Shown in pieces: positions 45,291 to 57,418 of a stretch of 64,000 nt of DNA; position 1 is the first letter of the stretch; the number at the start of each line of letters is the position of its first letter. The notes below the pieces were generated by a model that was not told the DNA's origin, ran no database searches, and worked only from the letters and a program-made list of their open reading frames with translations. The stretch spans positions 15,266,501 to 15,330,500 of the forward strand of contig CM050449.1 in NCBI GenBank assembly GCA_027563935.2, written 5' to 3'. This DNA comes from Costus lasius (taxonomy: Eukaryota; Streptophyta; Magnoliopsida; Zingiberales; Costaceae). Position numbers and translations under genes: made by a program.

Positions 45291-46358
45291 GTGACTTAGT
45301 TGATCGGGCAACTATTGTTGAGAGGGATGTAGACGAGATGCTTGAGGTGAAAAACAAAAGAGGAAAGGAAAAGCAATTGGCTACAAGGATAAAAGAACAA
45401 ACGAGAATGAGGGACCTTTAAAAAGTTTAAACGATCCAATGAAGAGACAAGAATAACCAAGAATGTTCAATCTTATGCTAATTGTGCTGGAAATCATGAA
45501 TAAAAGGCTTGCTATAAAGTTATTGGAGCTTGTTTTGCTTGTGGCAAGTTAGGCCATCAGATAAATGATTGTAAATTCAACAATGCAAAGGAATCAGTGC
45601 CCACAAAGCTCGTAGCCCATGCTAAAGTCTATGCCTTTGCCGAACATGATTCCGAAGCTTCAAAGTTGGTAGTGGAAGGTATTCTTTGTATTTCCAATAA
45701 AGTTGCAAGAGTTTTGTTTGATCCTGGCTCCAATTTATCTTTTGTTGCACATCACTTTGCACTTTATTTGGAAAAGGAACCCAATCAACTCGATCTTATA
45801 ATATTAGTCTCCACACCTATTGGTGACTCTCTAACTGCTAACCTTGTCTACCCTTCTTGCTCAATCATGGTGGGAGAACATGAACTTTTAGCTGATTTAA
45901 TCCTTCTAAATCTCCAAGACTATGATATCATACTTGGTATAGATTGGTTTTCATCTTATCATGCTACTGTTGATTGTTATCAAAAGCTAGTTATCTTAAA
46001 TATTTCAAATAAAATCCAACTGCAAATCAATGGTCTTTTTCATGATCAATATCCAAACCTTATATCATTTATGCATGCTTCTAAACTCCTTCAGAATGGT
46101 TATGAATGTTACTTAGCTTATATTAAGGAATGTCAAGAGCTTGAACCTAGCTTAGATGTAATACCGGTGGCTAGAGATTTTCTAGATGTGTTTTCAAATG
46201 ACCTACCTGGCATGCCCCAAGATAGAGAAGTTGATTTTGGTATTAATCTTGTTCCAAATACTGTGCCAACATCTAAAGCTCCTTACAAAATGGCAGCAAC
46301 AGAGCTAGCTGAGTAGAAAAAATAATTGCAAGAACTTTTGGACAAGGGCTTTATTAGG
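45290..46358 (+). pseudogene. Chromovirus copy C: gag end, protease and start of RT
   Basis: The degraded gag tail ends in the zinc knuckle CFACGKLGHQINDC. An open stretch (45597-46316) then holds the protease (VLFDPGSNLSFVAHHF, where Asp-Pro-Gly replaces the usual Asp-Ser/Thr-Gly) and continues to the RT lead-in VFSNDLPGMPQDREVDFGIN. After a stop the RT phrase ELLDKGFIR ends at a solo LTR. RT resumes at 49580. Confidence 0.85.
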
Positions 46359-46499
46359 TGACGGAGTCATAGACGCCACTGGGGAAGGCCACCTCCCTTT
46401 GGAAGACGCTTGGGAAGACTCCCCAGGACCTGAGGAATACACCCACCAAATTTCAGCTCAGAAACCCTTCTACCGCCTTGAACACGACACGGCCATGAC

Positions 46500-46850
46500 A
46501 CGATCGAGAAGAAACGCGAACGCCAGAACGGCCCACGGCACGCCCGTGCCTGCCTCTGTGCAGATCCCAGATGATGAACACGACCGTGATGAAGAACACG
46601 GCCAGGCCGTGTCCGCCTCTGTGGGTTTTAGAGCTCAAATCATGGCCCGTGATACTGTTCACAGCACTGCCGTGAAACCTACTCGACCCCAATACGGCCA
46701 GGCTGTGACAGAGGACACAGTCGTGACGAGTTCACAGGTTACCAGCACGCCTGTGCAGCCAGCCATGCCCGCCTCTGTGCAGATTCCAGATACTGAACAC
46801 GGCCGTGATGACAAGCACGGCCAGGCCGTGTTCAGCCCCAGAAAGACATA
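46500..46850. repeat. Palindromic repeat cluster, GGCC type
   Basis: Repeated CACGGCCAGGCCGTGT-like palindromes (46599-46614 and 46815-46832), CACGCCCGTG, and CACAGCACTGCCGTGA, each near a CCTCTGTG phrase. Two longer blocks (CGCCTCTGTGCAGAT onward) repeat about 220 bp apart. Confidence 0.7.
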
Positions 46851-47327
46851 TGCAGTGGTTTTCCACCCCGTTCGACGTTCGCAGCGGTCCTCGCACCCCC
46901 CGGACCGTTTTGTGGGAGTAATGAGCCCTCGACAGTGATGACATGCCACATCCGCTCCATCAACGTGGCGTCTCCTGCCTCCACGACATCCCTTCACCCG
47001 CTGCACTTAACTCAGGGGCCGCCTCGAGACCCGACCGCCGATCGCGACCAGTCCACCGACCGCTACAACAACCAAGTTCTCAAGTCGGCACAAGACACCG
47101 CCAATAACATCCAGAATCAGCCCACCATCAGCAAATTCTGCTGCTTCGTGGCAGCTTGTTCGGAGATGGTGTAGCGCGACTTGGGTCCGGACACTGACCA
47201 CATAGACGACTCTTCCACTCGACGCCTCACGCCCCAACAGGAATCTGTCGTAGAATAGTTGGTAGCTGCTGCTTTAGGGTAGTTAGAGGGCATCTTGACC
47301 CTCCTTTAGTTAGTTTTGGGGTGGTTG

Positions 47328-49096
47328 TGTTGGGAAACCCCCGGGATATTTTACAATTTTCAGAGATAGAAATTACACAAATACATTGCACGGCGGAAGC
47401 AATATCCCTGAAACGAGCCAGTCCCAAAAACCCAGTGAAGATCGCATGCGAGGGAGTCAACACGATGAGATAAAATATACCTTATAGCAAGATGAGGCCG
47501 ATGTCGAGGTAGGCACCCAAGCGTGCGCCCTCTGCAGTCTCACACACACAGATGCCTCGAGTCCTCTTCTTCCACGCCCGGTGCTAGCCTCGGGAAGAAG
47601 ATCCAAGCCTTGTATCACCTTCTTCAAGTTGCGCCACCCTCCAAGAGTATGCGCCAAGGATGAAGAAGGATGGGAAGAGGAAAGCCGCCACTCTCTCAAG
47701 CCCTTCTTGCGCCAAGAGAAGAAGGAGAGGAAGAAGAACACTTGCGGCTAGGGTTTGATGGAAGATGCGCCTCTTTCCCTTGCTCTCACCTCTCTATGTG
47801 TTCTCACGCCTCCAAGGAGTAGAATGCAAGAGAGGGGGCATCTAGGGCCTCTTATATAGAGCAAGGGGCGGTTAGGGTTAGGGCTACGCGCATAATGAAG
47901 CAACTTTGGACTCCCTAACCCCATTATCCCCTTAGCCGCCAATGGGGTTGGATTTCTCCCCATTATACCCCTTAGGTGCCAATGGGGATGTTATTGGGCC
48001 TCATTGGTTAATGAGCAAACTCATACTTCATTGAATGAGTTGATTAAGCAATTGGATCCAATCCAATGCAACCCAAATCCAAATGTGACCTAACCATGGT
48101 CAAATTCGGGTCAACCAACCAAAAATGAAGTCTTGCTCCAATAAGATTCTTCCATCTCATCAGGCCCATCGGCGCTGATGAAATCTCCCAAATAGATTTG
48201 AGTTATCCAATAACTCGATCATAAGGCTTCCCGATCAATACGAGAACTCGAGTATCAAGGTGTGCGACCCTGTAGGCTTCTCTGACGCTGGTAGTGCTGA
48301 CCAAAGGTCACCACAATCAATGAGTGGCACCAAGCAGTGCATCGCTGCTACCCAGGTCATTGGAATGGATATCGACATCGATATCCCCATCATCGCAACT
48401 AGGTACATATGCATTCCAGTCTCTTTGCCGAACTGATATCCGATTGGACAAGTGTGTCACCACTTGTTTTCATCCAATCTCATGGTTATGACTAAATCAG
48501 GTCTCACCTGGGTATGACCATACACTTTCAGTCATAGAACCATAGAGGAGCTCCATGGATATCATGCTTCCCTTAGGAAGGGGCAAATCCTATGTCTGTC
48601 TATTGACCTTCTCCTATAGGTCGTGACATACTCAATGACAACCGTTATTACCCCCCAACTACAGCGAGGTGTTAGGTTGTATCAAAGCATGTCCCTAATC
48701 ATATAGAATGACTAATGACCTCAAGTCAAGAGATCAATGCATCTCCTATCACTTGTGAGGATAACTCGTGACACCAAGTCATTGCCTTACAGTGGGTCAG
48801 TCCAGTATATCCACCACTGATATACCCATATGTCTGCATTAGCACCTCGTGCCTAACCAGCCCATATACCAGTCTCACAAGTACCAGAGTTGTCTCATAT
48901 CCACTCTGGTACATCAACTGGGGACGATCATTTGAGCACAGATCCAATCTGTCTCCAGGGACATTATCATGTAAGTATATAATCGCAGATATAGACAAAC
49001 ATTGATAATGACAATGTCAGAATGATATATATAAATATCAAAGTCAAGTAGTACAATAATGGACCAAAACTAGGTCCTAGGGCATATACACTAACG
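47328..49096 (-). repeat. Copia solo LTR
   Basis: In plus orientation it starts TGTTGGGAAACC and ends CACTAACG; read on minus it starts with GTTAGTGTATATGCCCTAGG, a typical Copia LTR beginning with its first base changed. It is flanked by the perfect duplication GGTTG (47323-47327 and 49097-49101). 1769 bp with no internal region left. Confidence 0.85.
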
Positions 49097-49153
49097 GGTT
49101 GGCTTCTCTAACCGCCTCACATGTTTCTCATGTGACCCTCCTCCCCTCTTGAT

Positions 49154-49161
49154 CTATAAAA
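49154..49161 (+). promoter_or_regulatory. LTR TATA box
   Basis: CTATAAAAG follows a pyrimidine-rich stretch inside the Gypsy-like solo LTR, consistent with a retroelement promoter. Confidence 0.5.
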
Positions 49162-49579
49162 GAGGGCTGAGGGCTGTGCTAGTTTTCAGTTTTCGTTGTA
49201 GCTTGCGACTTATCTTAGCGGAGGCCTTAGGTCCAGCAAAACTCCGAGGAGCTTGCCTAGAGTTCCCTCGACTCTTCTTTGTACATTGACTTCCTGCTTT
49301 CAATCAAAACACCTGGTGAACCCCGCTAGGGCGTCGGGTCCTTTGAAATCTCATTCCACTGCGTTTGCATCTTGGCGAGGTAGAGCGACCGGTTACCGTA
49401 GCATCATGAAGAATCCGTGCGCGTGTGCTTGCACCAGAAAAATTGGCTAAGCGACCGAGGTGAGTAGTTTCCATTAGAAATCCGATCTGTGGTTCTTTTC
49501 GCTCTGAGTGTTGCTCAAGTTATATCTCACGCTATTTCCATCGATTTTCTCCGCGGGTTTTCACCGATCAGCTGAATCA

Positions 49580-49750
49580 GGTAACCATTAAGAATAAATA
49601 TCCTTTACCTATAATTGATGATTTGTTTGATCAATTGCAAGGAGCACAAGTGTTTTCAAAGATTGACTTGAGATCCGGTTACGATTAATTAAAGATCAAG
49701 AATGAAGACATTCCAAAGATAGCTTTTAGAACTCGGTATGAAGACATTCC
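49580..49750 (+). pseudogene. Chromovirus copy C: reverse transcriptase fragment
   Basis: Reads [35 protein letters not shown], a stop in place of the usual His-Gln, LKIKNEDIPKIAFRTRY. It then ends abruptly in a repeated AAGACATTCC next to Copia sequence. Confidence 0.88.
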
Positions 49751-52065
49751 CGATCTACGCGGTTCCCGTGATATCTGAGCCTCAGGTTAAACATCAACCT
49801 GTTCTATTGGCTCAGGCTCATCCAACTGAGTTTGACTACTTTGTCCTTCTTCTGGATTCTCATCCAGCTTTATTTCTCTCCCTCTGGCCTCTTGCAGAAG
49901 AAATTCTTTCTCAAGAAAAATAGCCGTTCGAGCAACAAATACTTTGTTCTCTTTGGGATCGTAGAAATAATAACCCTTAGTTTCCTTAGGGTAACCGACA
50001 AAGATACATTTATCAGATCTGCTCTCCAGTTTCCCAGAGGCGAGCTTTTTGACATAAGCTTCGCAACCCCAGATCTTAATAAATGTCAAGCTCGGCTGTT
50101 TCCCATACCATAACTCATACGGAGTCTTTGAAACGGCCTTGGATGGCACTCGGTTTAGTACCTTTGCAGCTGTTTCCAGTGCAAATCCCCAAAAGGAGTA
50201 AGGTAGAGTAGCCTAACTCATCATAGAACGAACCATATCCAGTAAGGTTCTATTTCTCCTCTCGGACACACCATTCCATTGCGGTGTTCCTGGCGGAGTG
50301 AGCTGTGAGATAATCCCACACTCCTTCAGATAGTCAATAAACTCATGACTCAAGTATTCTCCACCTCGATCCGATCGAAGTGCCTTGATATTTCGGCCTA
50401 GCTGATTCTGTACTTCATTTTTGAACTCTTTGAACTTGTCAAATGATTCACTCTTATGTCTCATAAGATAGACATAGCCATATCTACTGAAATCATCAGT
50501 AAAGGTAATGAAGTATGAATAGCCACCTCTGGCATGTTTACTAAATGGCCCACACACATCACTGTGAATGAGGTCAAGTAAACCTGAAGCCCTTTGACCT
50601 TTATTAGAAAAAGGAGACTTCGTCATTTTACCCATTAAACAAGCTTTGCATGTATCCAGCTCCTCATAGGAGAATGATCCCAGCAGTCCATGGTCATGCA
50701 ACCGCTTAATGCGCTTCTTGTTAATATGGCCTAAACGACTATGCCATAGCAAGGTGCTGTCATCAGCATACTTGGCTTTCTTAATATCAAATTGTTGTAT
50801 AGAACATTCCATGTCCAACATGAATAACCCATTGTTAATCGACCCGGTAGCATAAACAATATTATCAAAAGAAATATAACACTTTGAAGTTTTGCATTCA
50901 AAGGAAAACCCTTTCCTGACAAGAGCAGGAATAGAGATAATATTCTTAGTTATGCTCGGTACAAAATAACAATTGTCAAGTTCTAATACAAGACCAGATG
51001 GTAAAGAGATGTGATATTCTCCTACAGCAACAGCAGCAACCCGTGCCCCGTTTCCTACTCGTTGGTCCACCTCATGCTGTCCCACCTGTCTTCTTCTCTT
51101 GAGTTCCTGTACATTTGAACAAATGTGAACTCCACATGCAGTGTCCAACACCCATGAAATAGAAGAAGAAGATACCATGACTTCAGTCACGAAAATACCT
51201 GAGCCAGAAGCGAAAGGCTTGCTTCCCTTCTTGTCTCCTTGGAGCGCTTTACAGTCCTTTTTCCAGTGACCCAGCTGGCCACAATGGAAACATCTGTATT
51301 CCTTCGACCGCTTTATCTTTTGTTTTAGAGCCTTGTTGTAGCTCTTGATAGGGGCTTTGCCCTTCTTCCTCTTCTTCTTGTTCCTAGAAGGAACCATTAG
51401 GACAGAGGATGAAGGCTTTCCCTTCTCAAGAGTCTGCTCTGTAGTACTGAGCATGTTCAGTAACTCCGCCGGCGTACAGTCGATTTTGTTCATATTAAAA
51501 TTAATAATGAATGAATCGAAAGAGGCCGGGAGAGACTGCAAGATGATGTCTACAACAAGCTCCTGATTGATGGTGTGTCCTAGTTTCTCTAGAGCCTCTT
51601 TGTACCCAATCATCTTGAGTACGTGAGCTCCCACTGGACTCCCTTCAGTCAGTTTGCTCTGAAAGAAAAGTTTCGTCAAGTTATAGCGTTCAGTCCTTGC
51701 CTGTGCAGCATACAGCATCTTGAGGTTTGCTATAATTTCTATAGCAGATAAATCCTCATACTGACGCTGCAGCTGTGGCGTCATAGACGCAAGCATAAGG
51801 CAAGCGACATCAATGCTATCATTGACATGCTTCTCATAGGCTTCCCGAACCGCCCTTGCGGCGTTCGCAGCGGGTTAAGGCGGTATTGCCGTCTCGAGGA
51901 CATACAGCTTCCTCTCAGCCTTAAGAACAATCTTAAGGTGTCCGTACCAGTCTGAGAAGTTTGGCCCAGCAAACTTCTCCCTTTCCAGTAGGGATCGCAC
52001 ATTGAAATTTGTGGTGTTCGTTGCTGCAGGAATCTACAACATTGCAAGAACAGCAAGGTCAGTAT
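49751..52065 (-). pseudogene. Copia gag-protease-integrase, broken
   Basis: Gag starts around FAGPNFSDWYGHLKIVLKAE with an in-frame stop near 51877. From 51796 a 527-codon frame covers gag, the zinc knuckle CFHCGQLGHWKKDC, protease (WVLDTACGVHICSN, with DTA in place of the common DSG/DTG), the pre-integrase HSRLGHINKKRI region, and integrase with LIHSDVCGPF, ALRSDRGGEYL and NGVSERRNRTLL, keeping Asp, Asp and Glu. A stop at 50213 is followed by the same frame to about 49787 (TPYELWYGKQPSLTFIKIWG) and a final EPRRSG before the breakpoint. One or two point stops aside it is well preserved, so it is fairly young. Confidence 0.9.
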
Positions 52066-53814
52066 CAATGTTAGAATCAATCCAGGACTTAAGAATGATT
52101 CTTTTCTCACTATTTTATCTGGCTGAAAAATCCAGCAAAACAGCCCGAAAGAGTAAAACTCTTTTAGTGAGATGGGATCCAAATTTCATACTTGGTCTCC
52201 GCGTCCCGCTCAGGCGAGATAAGATGCACAGAGAGTACAAGCACTAATCTCTGGTAGGCAATCCCTGCCAATCGCCAACCCGTGCGATTCCCCTTCATCT
52301 GGGCAATCTAGCAGACTGTGCCAACTGAGTTGGTACAACACAGTCTCTGATCCCACAGATGGCTGCCTCCATATAGCTACCATATGCTCAATATGTACCC
52401 TACATGGTCAAGCTGACCCGACCTACTCCCTGGACCACCACGTGCTATGCTGAGCAACGAGAAGCGATAAATCCCTTCTCTGTAACACGCAGGTGTAATC
52501 ACACACCGTCTGAAGATAGATGGGCGTGCCCACTGAGTGGGTACAACACGGCCCCAACGATAGTCAGAACAGTGAGGTTTCGCGTCAGAAGGCTATCGTG
52601 CTTGATATTTAACGTTGGATTTTAACGGTCCTTTTATCTTCTTACTATCATGCAAATCCTATGGTGATAGCAGAAGAATAAATCATGCAGTTACTAAATT
52701 ACTTAAACAGTAAATTGAAAGCATGATTATCTTATGTGGTAAAAGCCCATTAAGCCTAAGTAAGACCCTAATTTAACTTAAGTCTTCACTTGAGCTCTTC
52801 ATGGGTCTTTTGAAACTCCATCTGGCCCAAGCGCCCTCTGCAGCTCAGATGCGTCCACCAGGTAAAATGCGCCTGTCCTAGAGTCGAACTCTAGACCTCC
52901 CACCTGGTCAAGCCACTTGCTGCAAGCGCTTCTGCCATGTGTGCTCTGTGCTCATGTCTGATTAAATTACATTTTAATCTATCTAGACATGATTGACTCG
53001 CAGGTCAATTACACTTTATAAATTAATTAAAATGTGATGCGCAGATCACAATAAATAATTTACAAAAAATAATCCAGGCACGCAGGCCCCAGCACAGCAC
53101 ACATTAAATTTTGGGCAGCCCACATAAGATTAAATAAACACTCAATCATGTTATACAAACATCATGTGATCCATTCAAGAAAATAAAATTTTTGAAAATC
53201 CCATTGGCATCAATTTTATTTCCTTATGTGCCCTACTACCTTACAACAGTCCATTAATAGGGATCCACTCATCAGACCTAGTCAGACCCACTGCCCTTGC
53301 ATGCACCAAGTCAAAACCGACTTGAGTTGACCTCATGGTCAACAATGCATGCGTTAAGGGCTGAACGTCCTTCATGAGTTCTGGCAAGCAGGTGTGACCC
53401 CGGGCCTTAATCATGAGCGTTCATAGGTTGCCTCCATCAGACATCGCTACACGCCTTTCTGCAGTCGACCTATAGCCACCTCATGCTTGCGCATAGGTGC
53501 CATCTGGTCGACCCATCTATGCTGTCAGATAGTCTGATCAGACTGTTGGGTCTAGACAGGACCACGACTTCAACCCTAATACCCGTCTAACTTTTTCAAG
53601 TAGGCGCTTAGATCTAAATAATGGGCGCGCAAGTAATTTAAGTTTTAAGAAAAACTACAACATGCGCCAACATAAGTGTCATGCAAAAACATGAACAAAC
53701 ATACATGCGCCAACATCTAATGACAAGGATGTATTCTCGCATGGTAACTTTAGATCTAAACAAACGCAAGCAAGGATCACACATTAAGCAATCATATGAT
53801 CATACAGAAACTTT
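52066..53814 (-). other. Copia leader between primer-binding site and gag
   Basis: About 1.7 kb of non-coding DNA in the place of the 5' untranslated leader. No convincing open frame or other gene was seen. Confidence 0.6.
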
Positions 53815-53826
53815 GCTCTGATACCA
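53815..53826 (-). other. Primer-binding site (initiator tRNA-Met)
   Basis: The minus strand reads TGGTATCAGAGC, the complement of the plant initiator tRNA-Met 3' end, two bases inside the LTR end. Confidence 0.93.
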
Positions 53827-53828
53827 AT

Positions 53829-55510
53829 TGAAAGTTTCTAAAAGGGGGGGAAACCCTAATAGGCGCATATGTATAATTTATCGCAAAGCGGAAGCTAGGG
53901 TTTCTAAGATCGCATGCATGAACATAAGATCAACTTGTTAAAAGATTGCAAAGATCGACAAGGGATCATACCATAGCCATTGCTTGGATGGTGCCTTGGA
54001 AGCTAGAGGGCAATGTGGCTCTCCTCCAAAGGTGCCGCACACAAGATGAGAACTGGCTTTCTCCTTGTCGTTCCTTGTGCTAGCAAGGATCTCCAAGTCT
54101 CCTGATCCTTTGAAGGGAAGATGAGATGATCTCTTGGCTAGGCCGAATCCTCCTTGAGCGTCAAGACTCACCACACGAGAGGAGAGAGGCGACAAGAGGA
54201 AGATGCGACGAGAATAGAGCAATGCTCTCGAACGTGAGGCGTGTTTTCTATTTTGGAAACATAACTTCCAAAAATAGTAAACCCTCAATGTGTTCAAGCG
54301 TTCACGCCAAGTGAACAAGTCGCAACATTCTCCTCTTTGAACCAAGTGTTCACTTGATGAACCGGTTCAATCTCATTTGGTTTAAAGACCAAATCAAACC
54401 AAGCATTGGTCTAGATCATATTAAACCATAAGGCTCAAGATCTAACCATTCATCTCTTGATGCTCTTGATCTCATCGATCTAGCATCAATTCTCTCGATC
54501 GAAGCTTACCGATCTCAAGCCCTAATCAATCAAACATGATCAGACCAGATCTCACTTACAATCAGAGTTTAAATCCCATTAAACTGAACCAAAACAATTC
54601 AGTCCACACGATCTGACATAAGTAAGCCATATCATCAAATTGTGCGACCCTAAGGGTTTCCTTTAAATGTCGGTAACGATAACTTACGTTATCATGATCA
54701 GTGAGGGGTATCTAGCAACACATCACTGTCTCCCGATATAAAGGAAAGAGTCTTCCAAGACTACACCCAAACCACAGCACAAGTGTGAACCCAAGTCACT
54801 TGACATATGTGTTTCCTTTGCCACTGGATGTTCTTATTGGACAAGCGTGTCAAGCCTATAATTCCAATATGATGAGAGTGGTTAGATCAGATGAACATAG
54901 TCATCTGGGTATGGCCATACACTTTCTCAACCATCTCATCCAGGGGGCCCCTTCAGAACATCACACTCCAACAAGGAGACGGCAATCCTATATCTATCAC
55001 TAGTGCCCTAACATGACTCATGCTCATTATCCAAGATAGTCTATAACCATTATGTTTCAAATGATATTGAACTACCTCAAAACAATGCCAATCATCATTT
55101 AGAAACACAAGTGATCTCAAGTCAGAGGAAGTATGCCACTTGTTTGCATATCAGGATTATTCACATTGTGACAAGCAATTGAATATCCTAATTAGGGTCA
55201 GTCCAGTACATCCAATGTACCCATGAGTCTACATCTTATTCCATGCTCGAAGCATCCTATAAGATTAGAACACATATTAGTCTCAATCATATCAAGGCTG
55301 TCTCATGTTCACCAAGATATCTCGACTAAGGACAATACTGCATGTCAGCCAAGCTAAACACCATTAAGACATTATTCAGAAGTATACATATTGCAACAGA
55401 TAATGTAACAACCTGAATAACAACCATTGCCTTTATAAACATAGAGTTTATACATGATACTGATAACAACCCAAGGCCTCAAACATTAGCCTTAAGGGCA
55501 TACCCCAACA
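53829..55510 (-). repeat. Copia 5' LTR
   Basis: Plus-strand ends are TGAAAGTTTC and ACCCCAACA, so on minus it runs TGTTGGGGTATGCCC to CTTTCA, 1682 bp. Only one LTR of the pair is left. Confidence 0.88.
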
Positions 55511-56745
55511 AAGATGTATCAAGACTTGAAGAAAACTTTTTGGTGGAGTAGTATGAAGAATGATATTGCACAGTATGTTTCTAAATGTTTAACATGTCAA
55601 TTGGTTAAGGCTGAACATCAAAGACCGGGTGGCCTGCTTCAACCTTTGAAGGTACCTGAATAGAAATGGGAAAGCATTGGAATGGATTTTATTTTAGGAT
55701 TGCCTAGGACTTCTAGAAAACATGATGCTACTTGGGTTATTATTGATAGGTTAACAAAATCTGCACATTTCTTGCCCATCAGAATGACATACTCACTTGA
55801 TAAACTCTCTAGTATGTATATAAATAAAATAGTGAGATTGCATGGTGTTCTAGCTGAAATTGTATCTGATATAAATTCAAGATTCCTTTCTAGATTTTGG
55901 AAGAGATTGCAAGAAACTTTGGGAACCAAACTCAAATTTAGCATCTTATCATCCTCAAACAGATAAGTAATCAGAAAGAACTATTCAGACTCTTGAAGAT
56001 TTGTTAAGGGCTTATATCATGGATTGGAAGAGAGAGTGAGATAAGGATCTTGCTCTTATTGAATTCACTTACGATAACAACTTTCATTCAAGTATTCAAA
56101 TGGCTCCTTATGAAGCTTTGTATGGGAGGAAGTGTAGGACTCCTATTTGTTAGGAAAAGGTTGGTGATAGAAAACTCTTAAGTCCAGATGCAGTGCAAGA
56201 GACCATTGAGAAAATACATGTGATAAAGGATAAACTAAAAGTAGCTCAAAGCCACCAATAGAGTTATGCAGACAATAAAAGAAGGGAACTTGAGTTTCAA
56301 GTTGGCGATCATGTTTTTGTAAAGATTTCTCCTTCTAAAGGTGTTATGAGATTTAGGAAGAAAGGGAAGCTAAGCCTAAGATTTATTCGACCTTTTGAAA
56401 TTCTTGAAAGGGTTGGCTCAATTGCTTATAGAGTTGCTTTACCACCATATTTAGTTCATATTCATAATGTGTTTCATGTTTCTATGTTGAGGAAGTATCA
56501 TCATAATCCGTCGCATATCATTGAACATGAGCCTATTCAAATTGAAGAAGATTTATCTTATGTTGAAAGACTCATAAGAATTGTTGATATGAAGGAAAAG
56601 ATTTTGAGGAACTGAGTTATACCACTTGTAAATGTTATTTGGCAGCATCACTCAATTAAAGAGCCAACTTGGGAATTAGAGGCAGACATGAAAAGAATCC
56701 ATCCACATCTTTTTGATAATTAAGGCAGTACAACTTTAGAGGACT
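55511..56745 (+). pseudogene. Chromovirus copy C: integrase and chromodomain
   Basis: Starts at [20 protein letters not shown] and passes through [33 protein letters not shown] and EIVSDINSRFLSRFWKRLQE, then stops and frame changes near 55965-56160, and ends in RVGSIAYRVALPPYLVHIHN, ILRN, a stop, and a chromodomain remnant. More decayed than copies A and B. Confidence 0.88.
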
Positions 56746-56769
56746 AAAGTTCTTTTAAGGAGGGAGAGA

Positions 56770-57418
56770 TGTAATACCCGAAAACTTATAAAACCCTTAT
56801 GATGGTATGCAAATAATAAGTTTGGTAAATCATCACTTGGTCAATTAAGCATACTTGAAATATTGAATTTTTCTAGGGTGTTGATGACATTTTTGATATT
56901 TTTTGGACTTAAATATTTTTGTTGGAGTCTTAAAGGGGTATTTTAGAAAACTTACCACATAAGCCTTGAGGGTTAGTGTTATGGAAAAGAAAATCGAGAA
57001 GAGGGGGCTGATCACGTTTGTTTGCAAAGAACCCTAGGGGGGAGCCGCCACCAAGAGGAAGGAGTTGGGAGAAGAATTTCACCATCTCAAGGTGAGTAAT
57101 CTTGTTCTTAGTTTTGATAATCTGAATCTTCCTTCATGCTCTGGATGATTTCATTTTCCTTGTGTATTATGTGTTTGATTTGGAATTTAAACCACATGAT
57201 TTCTGTTCTATTGAGGCGGATTTAAATGTTTGTAAGGGTTCTGAAATTCTATTCTGGTGAAATTTGTAGTCTCTAATATGACCTTACTATGCTTTAACCT
57301 AAATATTTCCTGACCTACAGATCCAAATCATACCAAACTAATTTCATTCGAAACTAGACTCACACAGCTTTGATTTGAATATGATATCGATCACATTTGA
57401 GTTATATTCAAATTGCAA
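56770..57418 (+). repeat. Chromovirus copy C: 3' LTR, truncated
   Basis: Begins TGTAATACCC after AAGTTCTTTTAAGGAGGGAG and follows copy B's LTR until TTCAAATTGCAA, where similarity stops. About 650 bp remain. Confidence 0.85.

Larger units (their letters stand above)
46359..49579. repeat. Solo LTR (Gypsy-like) in copy C RT, itself interrupted
   Basis: Starts TGACGGAGTC and ends GCTGAATCA; minus the nested Copia LTR it is about 1.45 kb. It contains palindromic GGCC-type repeats (46500-46850) and a TATA box at 49154-49161 (CTATAAAAG). It sits between RT phrases GFIR and VTIKNKYPL, about 31 codons of which are missing, and has no clear target-site duplication. The 179-codon open frame at 46399-46938 contains RRSQRSSHPPDRF but covers the palindrome repeats, so I do not call it a gene. 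Confidence 0.55.
49751..55510 (-). mobile_element. Copia element, truncated on its 3' side
   Basis: Minus orientation: 5' LTR 53829-55510, primer-binding site 53815-53826, long leader, gag-protease-integrase, then a break at 49751 before RT. RT, RNase H and the 3' LTR are missing together with the adjoining part of chromovirus copy C. Confidence 0.88.

Noticed and set aside
46399..46938. 179-codon frame with RRSQRSSHPPDRF near its end
   Set aside because: The ending resembles the tail of some retroelement polyproteins, but most of the frame is the palindromic repeat and no upstream pol fits it. Left within the solo LTR.
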